A stretch of 9,517 bases of DNA from assembly GCA_903928275.1 (NCBI GenBank), contig CAIYQJ010000240.1, forward strand, positions 1 through 9,517. The letters run 5' to 3'. The stretch is from an uncultured Chloroflexota bacterium. GTDB taxonomy: Bacteria; Chloroflexota; Limnocylindria; Limnocylindrales; CSP1-4. The notes under the pieces were generated by a model, which did not search any database, was not told the origin of the DNA, and saw only the letters and a program-made list of their open reading frames with translations. Each line of letters opens with the position of its first letter. Positions within the stretch are counted from its first letter, which is position 1. Positions 1-6,377 of this stretch are shown here, piece by piece. A program made the translations under genes and the position numbers.

Positions 1-601
1 CCCACGGGCTCACCGCGAGCGCAAGCGCGAATGCCTGGGGGCTCGGCGCGACGGCCGCGGCGACGACGGCGAGCCCGAGTCGCGTTCCCCCGTCCGCCAG
101 GAGGTAGCCGCCCCAGCCGGCGAGTCGACCCGCGCCGGCACAGGCTCCCTTCGCGACGGCCCCGATCGCGAGCCCGGCGAACGCGACGGCGCCCGCGAGG
201 GCGACCCACGCCTCCCCACCGAAGACCGCGTCGTCGAGCCGGTGACCGGCGATCAGGCCGGCGCCAACGGCGACGAGCGCGGTGATCCCCGCGATCGCCA
301 GGCCCGCGCGGACGATCGGGCCGATGGCGTCGCCCCGCCCGCGCGCTGTACCGACGGCGCGAGCCATCCCGACCTCGAGGGGCGTCGCGAAGGCCGCGGT
401 CGCGAAGAAGACCGCGGCCCAGGCCACGCCGATGGAGGCGAAGCCTGCCGCTCCCAGGGCGCGTCCCGCGACGACCAGATACGCGTACGCCGCGATCCCC
501 GACAGGCCGAGCGCCGCGATCCCGGCCGCCGTGTCGAATCGGCCCGCGTCGCCGACGGTCGTGGGCGGGCTCACGTCGCTGACGGTCGTGGGCGGGCTCA
601 C
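1..601 (-). CDS. Polysaccharide flippase (Wzx/MATE-like), N-terminal part, cut by window edge
   Basis: About 200 residues are visible, read from a GTG at 601-599 and open to the left edge with no stop, so this is the N-terminal part of a longer gene. After an 18-residue Pro/Thr-rich head that is a near-perfect duplication, the protein becomes strongly hydrophobic. The first membrane segment carries the pattern YLVVAGRALGAAGFASIGV, followed by a second helix and then TPLEVGMARAVGTARGRGD. Charge-poor helices with a 'GRxLGxxxFA' loop and a 'PLExxxARA' stretch are typical of MATE/Wzx-type polysaccharide exporters in actinobacteria and Chloroflexota, which flip lipid-linked glycans across the membrane. 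The GTG overlaps the stop of the upstream gene as GTGA. A second in-frame GTG lies at 574-572. No Shine-Dalgarno sequence is evident at either, so coupling to the upstream gene is likely. Substrate cannot be inferred; the family call is moderately firm. Confidence 0.75.
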   Translation of the reverse strand, partial: MSPPTTVSDVSPPTTVGDAGRFDTAAGIAALGLSGIAAYAYLVVAGRALGAAGFASIGVAWAAVFFATAAFATPLEVGMARAVGTARGRGDAIGPIVRAGLAIAGITALVAVGAGLIAGHRLDDAVFGGEAWVALAGAVAFAGLAIGAVAKGACAGAGRLAGWGGYLLADGGTRLGLAVVAAAVAPSPQAFALALAVSPW

Positions 602-604
602 GCC
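551..604. repeat. 27-bp tandem duplication at the flippase start
   Basis: Positions 551-577 and 578-604 are tandem copies of 27 bp that differ at only two positions (c/t at the third base, t/c at the 26th). On the minus strand each copy carries a GTG followed by codons for SPPTTV, so the flippase begins with two 9-residue copies and has two in-frame candidate starts (601-599 and 574-572). The second copy also covers the stop codon of the preceding gene. The unit length is a multiple of three, so copy-number change would not shift frame. Confidence 0.9.
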
Positions 605-2055
605 GCCGGCGCGAGGACGACGGCGTCGCCGGCGGCGAACATGACCCGCCAGCCGACCGGGGGACGCGAGGGATCCACGCCGAAGGCTCCGGCGCTCGGC
701 AGGAACACGTACCGCACGCCCGCGTCGCGGATCGTCGTCGCGCTCCCGGGACCCGGGAACCCGCTCCGGTAGAGAAGAGTGTTGGCCTGCTTCGCCCGGT
801 CGCGTTCCGTCGTGAATCGGAGCCAGCGCAGGTCCGACGCGAACAGGACCTCCTGCCCCACGACCCCTTCCGTCCACCAGCCGACCGACACGCCGCTCAG
901 GTCGGCCACCAGGATCGAGCGCGACGGCGCGGGCGCATTCGCGGCCAGCCACTCGATGGCGGAGAACCGATCCCGGGTGAGGATGCGGTAGTAGGCGACC
1001 TGGTCGGGGAAGGCCGAGAGGCCGGTGGCGGCGAGGATCACGACGACGGCGAGGGCGACCGCCGCGAGACCGGCGCGGCTGCGTTCCTCGCGGACGACCG
1101 CTCGGACCAGCGGCACGGACGCGGCGACCCCGAACAGCGCGAGGACCCCCATGTCGTGCACGAGGCGCGGCTCGCCGGAGATGGCACAGGCAAGGATCCA
1201 CGAGGTCGCCGCCGCCGATGCGGCCACCACGAGCACCAGGTCACGCGCCGACAGCGCGGAGGCCACCCAGGCGCGACGCCCCAGGAGCAGGAGCACCAGC
1301 GGCACGAGGACGAGGACGGCGAGGTACAGGGGCCAGCCCGGCCCGAGCACGCGCTCCGCGTCGGACGGGCCCACCCTGACGCCGCCGCCACCGCCGAGTG
1401 TCGACAGGAGGGCGCCATAGGTGGGCGCGAGGACGGCGAACGGGAGCAGGGTGAACGCCGCGACGGCCACGATCCTGCGCGACGCACGCCGCCGGTACAC
1501 GACCACCGCCCCGCCGAGCATGAGGACGATGGCGCCTGCCGTGGGCACCGCGACCAGGTGGGACGTCGCGACGACTACGGCGAAGCTGACGGCGAAGGTC
1601 GCGAGCGCGACCCGCGACATCCCGAGCAGGTAGGCGGCGAGAGCGACCAGGCAGACGAGCGCCGCGGCCGTCGCCGTCGGCTGCGGGTACCCGCCCCAGG
1701 CGGCGACCTCGCCGGTGGCCCGCAACGCCACCGCGGCGAGAGCCGCGAGGATGCCGGCCACCGGCCTGCGTGCCCACGTCAGCACGCCGAGCACCGCGAT
1801 CGCCGGCGCCGCGGTCGCGACCGCGCCGGCCACTGCCGTCGCGACGGGCGCTCCCACGGCCGCGACGAGCGCCGTGAAGATGACGGGGACCAGCGGTGGA
1901 TACGCCATGCCCGGGCGGTCGAACGTGCCGAAGGCGAGCCAGTTCCCGCCGTCCACCCCGGAGGGTGCGCCGGGCGAGAACAGGACGAGGGCGCGGAGGA
2001 TCGCGATCGCGCCGATGGCGACGAGCCCGATCACGGCGGACCGGCGGTCGGTCAT
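598..2055 (-). CDS. Polytopic membrane protein, GT-C glycosyltransferase-like
   Basis: 485 residues, rich in hydrophobic helices. There is one N-terminal transmembrane segment (about 7-27), then an extracytoplasmic loop with GVDGGNWLAFG (33-43) and YPPLVPV (52-58), followed by many more helices up to about residue 345. An acidic residue in the first outside loop (D35) and a 'YPPL' stretch are typical of GT-C enzymes, which transfer sugars from polyprenyl-phosphate donors outside the membrane. The last 130 residues form a soluble domain (FSAIEWLAANAP at 364-375, then GWWTEGVVGQEV at 392-403 and a final beta-rich stretch), as seen in large uncharacterised membrane proteins of polysaccharide clusters. 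The ATG at 2055-2053 overlaps the upstream stop as ATGA, and its own stop overlaps the flippase start as GTGA. The GT-C assignment is inference from topology and motifs; it could instead be a non-catalytic polymerisation or ligation partner. Confidence 0.72.
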   Translation of the reverse strand: MTDRRSAVIGLVAIGAIAILRALVLFSPGAPSGVDGGNWLAFGTFDRPGMAYPPLVPVIFTALVAAVGAPVATAVAGAVATAAPAIAVLGVLTWARRPVAGILAALAAVALRATGEVAAWGGYPQPTATAAALVCLVALAAYLLGMSRVALATFAVSFAVVVATSHLVAVPTAGAIVLMLGGAVVVYRRRASRRIVAVAAFTLLPFAVLAPTYGALLSTLGGGGGVRVGPSDAERVLGPGWPLYLAVLVLVPLVLLLLGRRAWVASALSARDLVLVVAASAAATSWILACAISGEPRLVHDMGVLALFGVAASVPLVRAVVREERSRAGLAAVALAVVVILAATGLSAFPDQVAYYRILTRDRFSAIEWLAANAPAPSRSILVADLSGVSVGWWTEGVVGQEVLFASDLRWLRFTTERDRAKQANTLLYRSGFPGPGSATTIRDAGVRYVFLPSAGAFGVDPSRPPVGWRVMFAAGDAVVLAPAA

Positions 2056-3107
2056 CCGCCCGGCGTGTGACGGCCGGACGCCCTCTCGCGGGCGCCGATC
2101 GCTGCGAGCAGGTCATCGGCCATGCGGACCACCGCGAGCGCGTCGTGCAGCGGAACGGGGTTCGCCCGCTGACCGAGCGCCGCTTCGACGAACGCCGCCG
2201 TCAGCGCGTCGTGGCCCCAGTACAGTCGGCCGCGGAGCATCGCGACGCCGGACTCCGCGAACCCGGCCCCGTGGTCGAGCATCGCCTTCGCGCTCGTCCG
2301 CGCGATGTCACGAGCCCGGTGAGCGCCGTCGGACCCCACGCGGACCGCGATGTCGCGGAACAGGTCGAGGTCCACGATCCTCCGCCCGCCGACGAGCGTC
2401 ACGTGCCATTCCGAGACGGGCGCACCGAACACGATCGTCGCGCGTGCGGGGGTGGCGCCGCTGAATCGCGCCTCGACGACGCCCGGGTGGCCGTCCGGCC
2501 GCCACGTGGCCCAGGCGTCGGCGAGGTCGAGCGGCCCGCACCACCCGCGGAGCGTGTAGAGCAGGTGCGGCACCTCGTCGAAGAGGAGGCCGCCGGGCAG
2601 GTCGCGGTACCACGCCGGCAGCCTGCGCCGCTCCGACGACAGCTGGACGGCCGATGCGAAGAGCAGGCCGGGCGATGGCCCCAGGTAGGCGCGCGCCATC
2701 CGCGTGGAGCGCGCGAAGTCGAAGTTGTGGCTGATCGTCAGGATCCGGCCGGACGCGGTCGCGGCCTCGGCCATCGTCGTCGCCTCGGCGAGATCCAGCG
2801 CCATCGGCTTCTCGCAGAACACGTGCAGGCCGGCCCCGAGTGCGGCACATGCGTCCTCGGCGTGCGACCAGGGAGGGGTGGCGACGCTCACCGCATCGAG
2901 GCCGGCGGCGAGCAGCTCGTCGCGATCGCGGGCCACCATGCCGATCCCGAACCGCGCCGCGACCGCGCGCGCCCGCTCCCGGTCACGGTCGTACACGCCG
3001 ACGACCTCCACGCCGGGCAACGCGCCGAACGACGGGATGTGCCGATCCCGGGCGACCCAGCCGGTCCCGATCACGCCCACGCGGAACGGGCGATCCGCTC
3101 CACTCAC
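2052..3107 (-). CDS. Gfo/Idh/MocA family NAD(P)-dependent oxidoreductase
   Basis: 351 residues, the usual size for this family. An N-terminal Rossmann fold begins at once with VGVIGTGWVAR (10-20), whose glycine-rich loop binds the nicotinamide cofactor, followed by the second-strand acidic residue D40. The family signature EKP is present at 99-101 (in HVFCEKPMAL), with K100 the usual catalytic lysine. The C-terminal beta-sheet domain has GGLLFDEVPHLLYTL (172-186), where D177 and H181 match the family's active-site Asp/His. Relatives oxidise, reduce or epimerise sugars and nucleotide sugars. The position between glycosyltransferases suggests a sugar-modifying step, but the substrate cannot be read from sequence. 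The GTG start at 3107-3105 overlaps the preceding stop as GTGA. No clear Shine-Dalgarno sequence precedes it, so translational coupling is likely. The stop overlaps the next ATG. Confidence 0.93.
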   Translation of the reverse strand: MSGADRPFRVGVIGTGWVARDRHIPSFGALPGVEVVGVYDRDRERARAVAARFGIGMVARDRDELLAAGLDAVSVATPPWSHAEDACAALGAGLHVFCEKPMALDLAEATTMAEAATASGRILTISHNFDFARSTRMARAYLGPSPGLLFASAVQLSSERRRLPAWYRDLPGGLLFDEVPHLLYTLRGWCGPLDLADAWATWRPDGHPGVVEARFSGATPARATIVFGAPVSEWHVTLVGGRRIVDLDLFRDIAVRVGSDGAHRARDIARTSAKAMLDHGAGFAESGVAMLRGRLYWGHDALTAAFVEAALGQRANPVPLHDALAVVRMADDLLAAIGARERASGRHTPGG

Positions 3108-4285
3108 CGCACTGGACTCGCGACCGGCTCCAGGGCGGCTCTTCCCGCGATGGCGCGTCGGAACCCCTGGAGGGTCAGGTCGGCCGTCCGGTCCCAGGAG
3201 TGCTCGCCCGCGACCCGAAGGCCGCCTTCGCGCAGGTGCGCGGCCAGCGCCGGATCGCGCGCGACCCGCTGGAGCGCGCGCGCAAGAGCGACGTGGTCTC
3301 CGATCGGGACGAGGATGCCGGTCTCGCCGTCGCGCACGATGCTCGCGTTCCCGGGCACGTCCGAGGCCACGACCGGGACGCCGGCGGCCATCGCCTCGAG
3401 GACGCCGAGCGGCATCCCCTCGGTGACCGAGGGCCGCACGAGCACGTCGATCCCCCGCAACCAGGATTCCGGGTCGGGTCGGAAGCCCTCGAGGTGCACG
3501 CGGTCCCGGATCGCCAGCTCGGACGCGAGGCGCTCCAGGTCCGCCCTCTCCGGACCGTCGCCCGCGAACGAGATCGAGGCGTCCATGCCGCCACGGACGA
3601 CCACGGCCACGGCGCGGAGCGCGACCTCGGGCCCCTTGTTCCGCACGAGACGTCCGAGGAAGCCGACGCGCAGGCGGTCACCTGGCCTGCGGTCGCCGGC
3701 GGTGAACCGGTCGAGGTCCACGCCGTTGGGCACGACGTCCACCGCCAGCCCCGGCTCGATCGATCGCAGGTGCGCCGCGACCGCGCCGCTCACCGCGAGG
3801 GCGCGAGTCGAGAGGCGCAGGATCGCGCGGCCGATCGTGGCCTCGTGGATCCGTGCGGCCAGCCCCATCGGCCCGGGCACGCCGCGGAGGTCGCCGATGT
3901 GGGCAGTCACGACGAAGGGGACGTGCGCACGACGCGCCGAGAGGGCCGCGACGGGCGTCGTCTGGAACTGGAGGCTGTGACTCCACACGATGTCCGGTCG
4001 CACCGCCGCGATCGCCCTTGGTGTCGCCCTCACGAGCGCCGGCGCGAGGCTCGCCTGCACGCGCAGGAGGGCCGCGAGGTCGTGTGCCGGCACGGACAGC
4101 AGGTCGATCCCGGGCGGGAGATCGAACGCATCACTCCCGCGCGGTCGGGTGGCGAGGATCGTGACCAGGTGCCCGGCGGCGGCGAGGCGCCGCGACACCT
4201 CGAAGGCCACCCGCTCCGCGCCGCCGCCCGTCCCGGGCGCGAACCAGTCGCAGGTGACCAGGACGCGAAGACCCCGAGGCGTCAA
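3104..4285 (-). CDS. Glycosyltransferase family 4 (GT-B fold)
   Basis: 393 residues if started at the TTG at 4285-4283. That start is chosen because it overlaps the GT2 stop as TTGA, has an AGGAGG Shine-Dalgarno sequence at 4295-4290, and places the first beta strand (LRVLVTCDWFAPG) a few residues in. The open frame extends further upstream, but that stretch lies inside the GT2 gene and has no family resemblance. Domain 1 has GTGGGAERV (18-26), the acceptor-side glycine-rich loop. The C-terminal GT1/GT4 nucleotide-sugar domain has FLGRLVRNKG (209-218), AGDGPER (241-247) and the EX7E motif (E289 and E297, in TEGMPLGVLEA). The enzyme probably transfers a sugar from an NDP donor to a growing lipid-linked glycan at the cytoplasmic face. 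Donor and acceptor are unknown. No signal peptide or membrane helix is seen. Family assignment is firm. Confidence 0.94.
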   Translation of the reverse strand: MTPRGLRVLVTCDWFAPGTGGGAERVAFEVSRRLAAAGHLVTILATRPRGSDAFDLPPGIDLLSVPAHDLAALLRVQASLAPALVRATPRAIAAVRPDIVWSHSLQFQTTPVAALSARRAHVPFVVTAHIGDLRGVPGPMGLAARIHEATIGRAILRLSTRALAVSGAVAAHLRSIEPGLAVDVVPNGVDLDRFTAGDRRPGDRLRVGFLGRLVRNKGPEVALRAVAVVVRGGMDASISFAGDGPERADLERLASELAIRDRVHLEGFRPDPESWLRGIDVLVRPSVTEGMPLGVLEAMAAGVPVVASDVPGNASIVRDGETGILVPIGDHVALARALQRVARDPALAAHLREGGLRVAGEHSWDRTADLTLQGFRRAIAGRAALEPVASPVR

Positions 4286-5652
4286 TCGGCCTCCTGGTCC
4301 GCGCTGGCCGCGTCGTTCGCATCCGGCCCGGGCGAGCCGCCGGCGACCGGCGCCGCTGCGGGCGGGCGGACCCCGGGCTGCGCCGCGGTGGCCGTGGTGG
4401 GCGCGGCGGGTGGGTATCGCCGCAGGCTCTCGATGAGGATCCCCGCGATCGCCGCAGTGGCGACGGCGCTCCCACCTGCCAGCACGAGGACCAGCGCGAT
4501 CATCTGCATCTGCGAGCCGCGGATCGGCGCCTGGGCTCCGATGAGCCGCACGAACGCCAGCGAGCCGATGATGATGATGCCCGCGGCCACGGCCCAGATC
4601 CCGCCGACAAGGTACCGGCCGAGCAGCGCGCGCGGCGAGGCCCGGCGCCGCCGCGGGGCGATCGGCGAGTACGCGGCCAACAGGAGGCCCACGAGCATCG
4701 CCTGGATCCCGAGCACGACCAGCGCCGGCCCGAAGAACGAGGCGAGCCAGGACGGCGACCCCGTCTGCACCGTGGACGGGTCGATGAGGGCCCATGCGAG
4801 CAGCACGGCCCCGACGATCGCCAGGGCGGCGCCCGGGAGGGTGGCGCCGAGATCCGGGGCGAGGAGCAGGATCGTCGTGAGGTGGCGGAATCCGTCCGGC
4901 CCTGTCTCGAGCTTGCTCCGGCCGATCCGCTCGCGATACCCGGTCTCGACCTCCAGGACCCGCCAGTTCGCCCGTCCCGCGACGATGAGCATCTCGGACG
5001 CGAACTCCATGCCGGTCGCGCGCAGGTTGAGTCCGAGCAGGTCATCTCGGCGGAAGGCTCGGAAGCCCGACTGGCTGTCCACAAGGCCCGGCGGTCCTCC
5101 CGCGCGACGGACGAGCCAGGTGATGGTCGGCGTCCCCACGTACCGGTGCAGGAGCGGCATGGTCCGGGCCCTGGCGCTGCCGAGCCTCGAGCCGATCACG
5201 AGGTCCGCTTCCCCCCGCGCGATCGGCTCGACCAGCCGCGGCAGCAGCTCGAACGGGTAGGTCGCGTCCGCATCGCCCATGACGCAGATGGAGCCCCTGG
5301 CCGCGGCGATCCCCGCACTCAGGGCAGCGCCGTACCCCCGGACGGGCACGTCGATGACCCGCGCCCCGGCGGCTCGCGCGAGGTCGGCCGAACCGTCCAC
5401 GGAACCGTTGTCCGCGACGACGACCTCCCCGTCCAACCCGTTGGCGGCGAGCGCGTCGCGCACCTGGCGCACGACGAGCGCCACCGAACCCGCCTCGTCC
5501 AGGCAGGGCAGGATCACGCTGACGAAGGCGCCGTCCGTCCGGGGGGCCGGGTCGAGATCGTCGGCGGAGTCGTCCCGGTCCAGGAGGATGTCCGGGTGAC
5601 CAGGCGGGCCCGATCGCGCCGCCTCGGGGCTCGCCGGCCCATCGACCTCCAT
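4282..5652 (-). CDS. Family 2 glycosyltransferase, DPM1-like, with C-terminal membrane domain
   Basis: 456 residues. After a 42-residue acidic/proline-rich head comes a GT-A domain: VSVILPCLDEAGSV (44-57), EVVVADNGSVDGSADLA (76-92), and the DxD metal/nucleotide-sugar motif in MGDADATYP (D127, D129). GSRLGSAR and VDSQSGFRAF (191-200) follow, both typical of dolichyl/polyprenyl-phosphate mannose or glucose synthases. The segment GPDGFRHL (251-258) leads into about four transmembrane helices (near 270-290, 303-328, 346-370, 384-408) and an Ala/Pro-rich tail. Relatives transfer a sugar from GDP- or UDP-sugar to polyprenyl phosphate, giving the donor used by GT-C enzymes; the GT-C-like protein two genes further on is a natural partner. 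The ATG lies one base after the stop of the preceding gene (TGA, one base, ATG). No Shine-Dalgarno sequence is visible. Sugar identity is unknown. Confidence 0.94.
   Translation of the reverse strand: MEVDGPASPEAARSGPPGHPDILLDRDDSADDLDPAPRTDGAFVSVILPCLDEAGSVALVVRQVRDALAANGLDGEVVVADNGSVDGSADLARAAGARVIDVPVRGYGAALSAGIAAARGSICVMGDADATYPFELLPRLVEPIARGEADLVIGSRLGSARARTMPLLHRYVGTPTITWLVRRAGGPPGLVDSQSGFRAFRRDDLLGLNLRATGMEFASEMLIVAGRANWRVLEVETGYRERIGRSKLETGPDGFRHLTTILLLAPDLGATLPGAALAIVGAVLLAWALIDPSTVQTGSPSWLASFFGPALVVLGIQAMLVGLLLAAYSPIAPRRRRASPRALLGRYLVGGIWAVAAGIIIIGSLAFVRLIGAQAPIRGSQMQMIALVLVLAGGSAVATAAIAGILIESLRRYPPAAPTTATAAQPGVRPPAAAPVAGGSPGPDANDAASADQEAD
4290..4295 (-). promoter_or_regulatory. Shine-Dalgarno AGGAGG that sets a TTG start for the GT4 gene
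   Basis: On the minus strand AGGAGG lies four bases before the TTG at 4285-4283, inside the last codons of the GT2 gene. It is one of only two strong ribosome-binding sequences in the six-gene cluster and supports TTG as the GT4 start. The 4-nt spacing is on the short side. Confidence 0.7.
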
Positions 5653-5653
5653 G

Positions 5654-6160
5654 TCAGGCGATCGACCGGCGCCTGTAGACCACGACGAGGAGGACGCCCG
5701 TCATGAGCACGATCCCCGCACCTGCGATCGCGATCACGAGGGCGTCCGATCCCGGGCGGCCGGTCGTCCCGAGGACGCCGCTCGCGGGGGTCGCTACCGC
5801 AGCCACGATCGCGACGCCGGCGCTCATGACCAGGACGGAGCTGGCCGTGTCGGTCCCGGTCGCGCTGAGCGTGTACTGCCCCGACGCCGAAGCCGGGATG
5901 GTGAACGTCCCCGACACGGCACCAGTCGCGTCGGCGATCACCGTCGCGAGCAGCACCGGCGCAGAGGACGACGATCCGATGGTGATCTGCACGGGTGAGG
6001 AGGGAGCGAATCCCGTCGCCGAGACGGTGACCTGGCCTCCCGCGGGCGGGTTGGCGTCCGACACGGTCAGCTGGCCGCTGGATCCGTACTGCGCGACCAC
6101 GACCTGCGACTCGAGCAGGAGCAGCAGGGTCACCGCCGCGATCACGACGTAGCGACGCAC
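5654..6160 (-). CDS. Small surface protein with signal peptide, Ig-like domain and sortase-like C-terminal anchor
   Basis: 168 residues from the GTG at 6160-6158, chosen because GGAGG stands seven bases before it and the product then begins directly with a signal peptide: MRRYVV, a hydrophobic core, and likely cleavage after VVVA (residue 23). An upstream ATG at 6283 would add 41 residues without hydrophobic character and lies over the candidate promoter. Residues 30-110 form one beta-sandwich repeat (LTVSDANPPAGGQVTVSATGF, then ...SGTFTIPASASGQYTLSATG), as in actinobacterial and Chloroflexota cell-surface Ig-like modules. The end has LGTTG (130-134), a membrane helix (139-161) and RRR (163-165), the layout of a cell-wall sorting signal, but with G in place of the proline of LPXTG. 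It is the first gene of the glycan cluster. The role is unknown: it may be an acceptor or scaffold for the glycan, or simply membrane-anchored. Confidence 0.85.
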   Translation of the reverse strand: MRRYVVIAAVTLLLLLESQVVVAQYGSSGQLTVSDANPPAGGQVTVSATGFAPSSPVQITIGSSSSAPVLLATVIADATGAVSGTFTIPASASGQYTLSATGTDTASSVLVMSAGVAIVAAVATPASGVLGTTGRPGSDALVIAIAGAGIVLMTGVLLVVVYRRRSIA

Positions 6161-6167
6161 TGTGATA

Positions 6168-6172
6168 CCTCC
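6168..6172 (-). promoter_or_regulatory. Shine-Dalgarno GGAGG for the first gene of the glycan cluster
   Basis: On the minus strand CTGGAGGT (6174-6167) stands seven bases before the GTG at 6160. This decides that start over the upstream ATG at 6283. Confidence 0.8.
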
Positions 6173-6273
6173 AGTCCGCGCCAGCCGGGAAGTCGATCGA
6201 CGGGGGTGCGCCGCCAGCGCGGCGCGTGTCCGCCCGCCGGGGAAGCAGGTCCGTTCACGAGGTTCGGCATCCC

Positions 6274-6302
6274 ACGGTAGCACCCGTCGCGGCGTCTGTG
6301 AC
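6274..6302 (-). promoter_or_regulatory. Candidate promoter of the glycan cluster
   Basis: On the minus strand GTCACA (6302-6297, four of six matches to TTGACA) is followed after 17 bases by TACCGT (6279-6274, three of six matches to TATAAT), with TG one base before the -10 as in extended -10 promoters. Transcription would begin near 6267, giving a leader of roughly 107 bases before the GTG at 6160. The hexamers are weak and this is the best candidate only by position and spacing. Confidence 0.35.
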
Positions 6303-6316
6303 CGGACGTGTCCGGT
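6301..6316. promoter_or_regulatory. 16-bp palindrome overlapping the candidate -35 box (possible operator)
   Basis: ACCGGAC (6301-6307), two bases, then GTCCGGT (6310-6316) form perfect 7-bp inverted arms. The element overlaps the candidate -35 box (6297-6302). A related 11-bp direct repeat (6300-6310 and 6317-6327, ten of eleven identical) adds a further half-site-like copy 17 bp away. The symmetry and position fit a dimeric regulator binding site. A transcription terminator for the upstream peptidase gene is less likely because there is no T-tract. Confidence 0.4.
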
Positions 6317-6377
6317 GACTGGACGTGCCCGCGACCGGCGGGTGCAGGCAGCGATCTCCCGGCCGCGTGCGCCGCGC

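Noticed and set aside
1896..3980. Long plus-strand open frame of 694 codons
   Set aside because: Antisense to the Gfo/Idh, GT4 and part of the GT-C-like gene, with low-complexity arginine-rich product.
4286..4795. N-terminal extension of the GT4 frame
   Set aside because: The stretch lies inside the GT2 gene in another frame and is Arg/Ala-rich. A TTG with AGGAGG marks the true start at 4285.
2840..5260. Long plus-strand open frame of 806 codons
   Set aside because: It runs antisense across three genes with clear family motifs. The translation is Arg/Pro/Gly-rich and motif-free, as expected opposite GC-rich codons.
6161..6283. ATG start at 6283 for the small surface protein
   Set aside because: It would put 41 charged residues before the signal peptide and ignore the perfect Shine-Dalgarno sequence before the GTG at 6160.
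6328..6342. Hairpin CCCGC/GCGGG after the S53 gene as a terminator
   Set aside because: The stem is only 5 bp and no T-tract follows on either strand.
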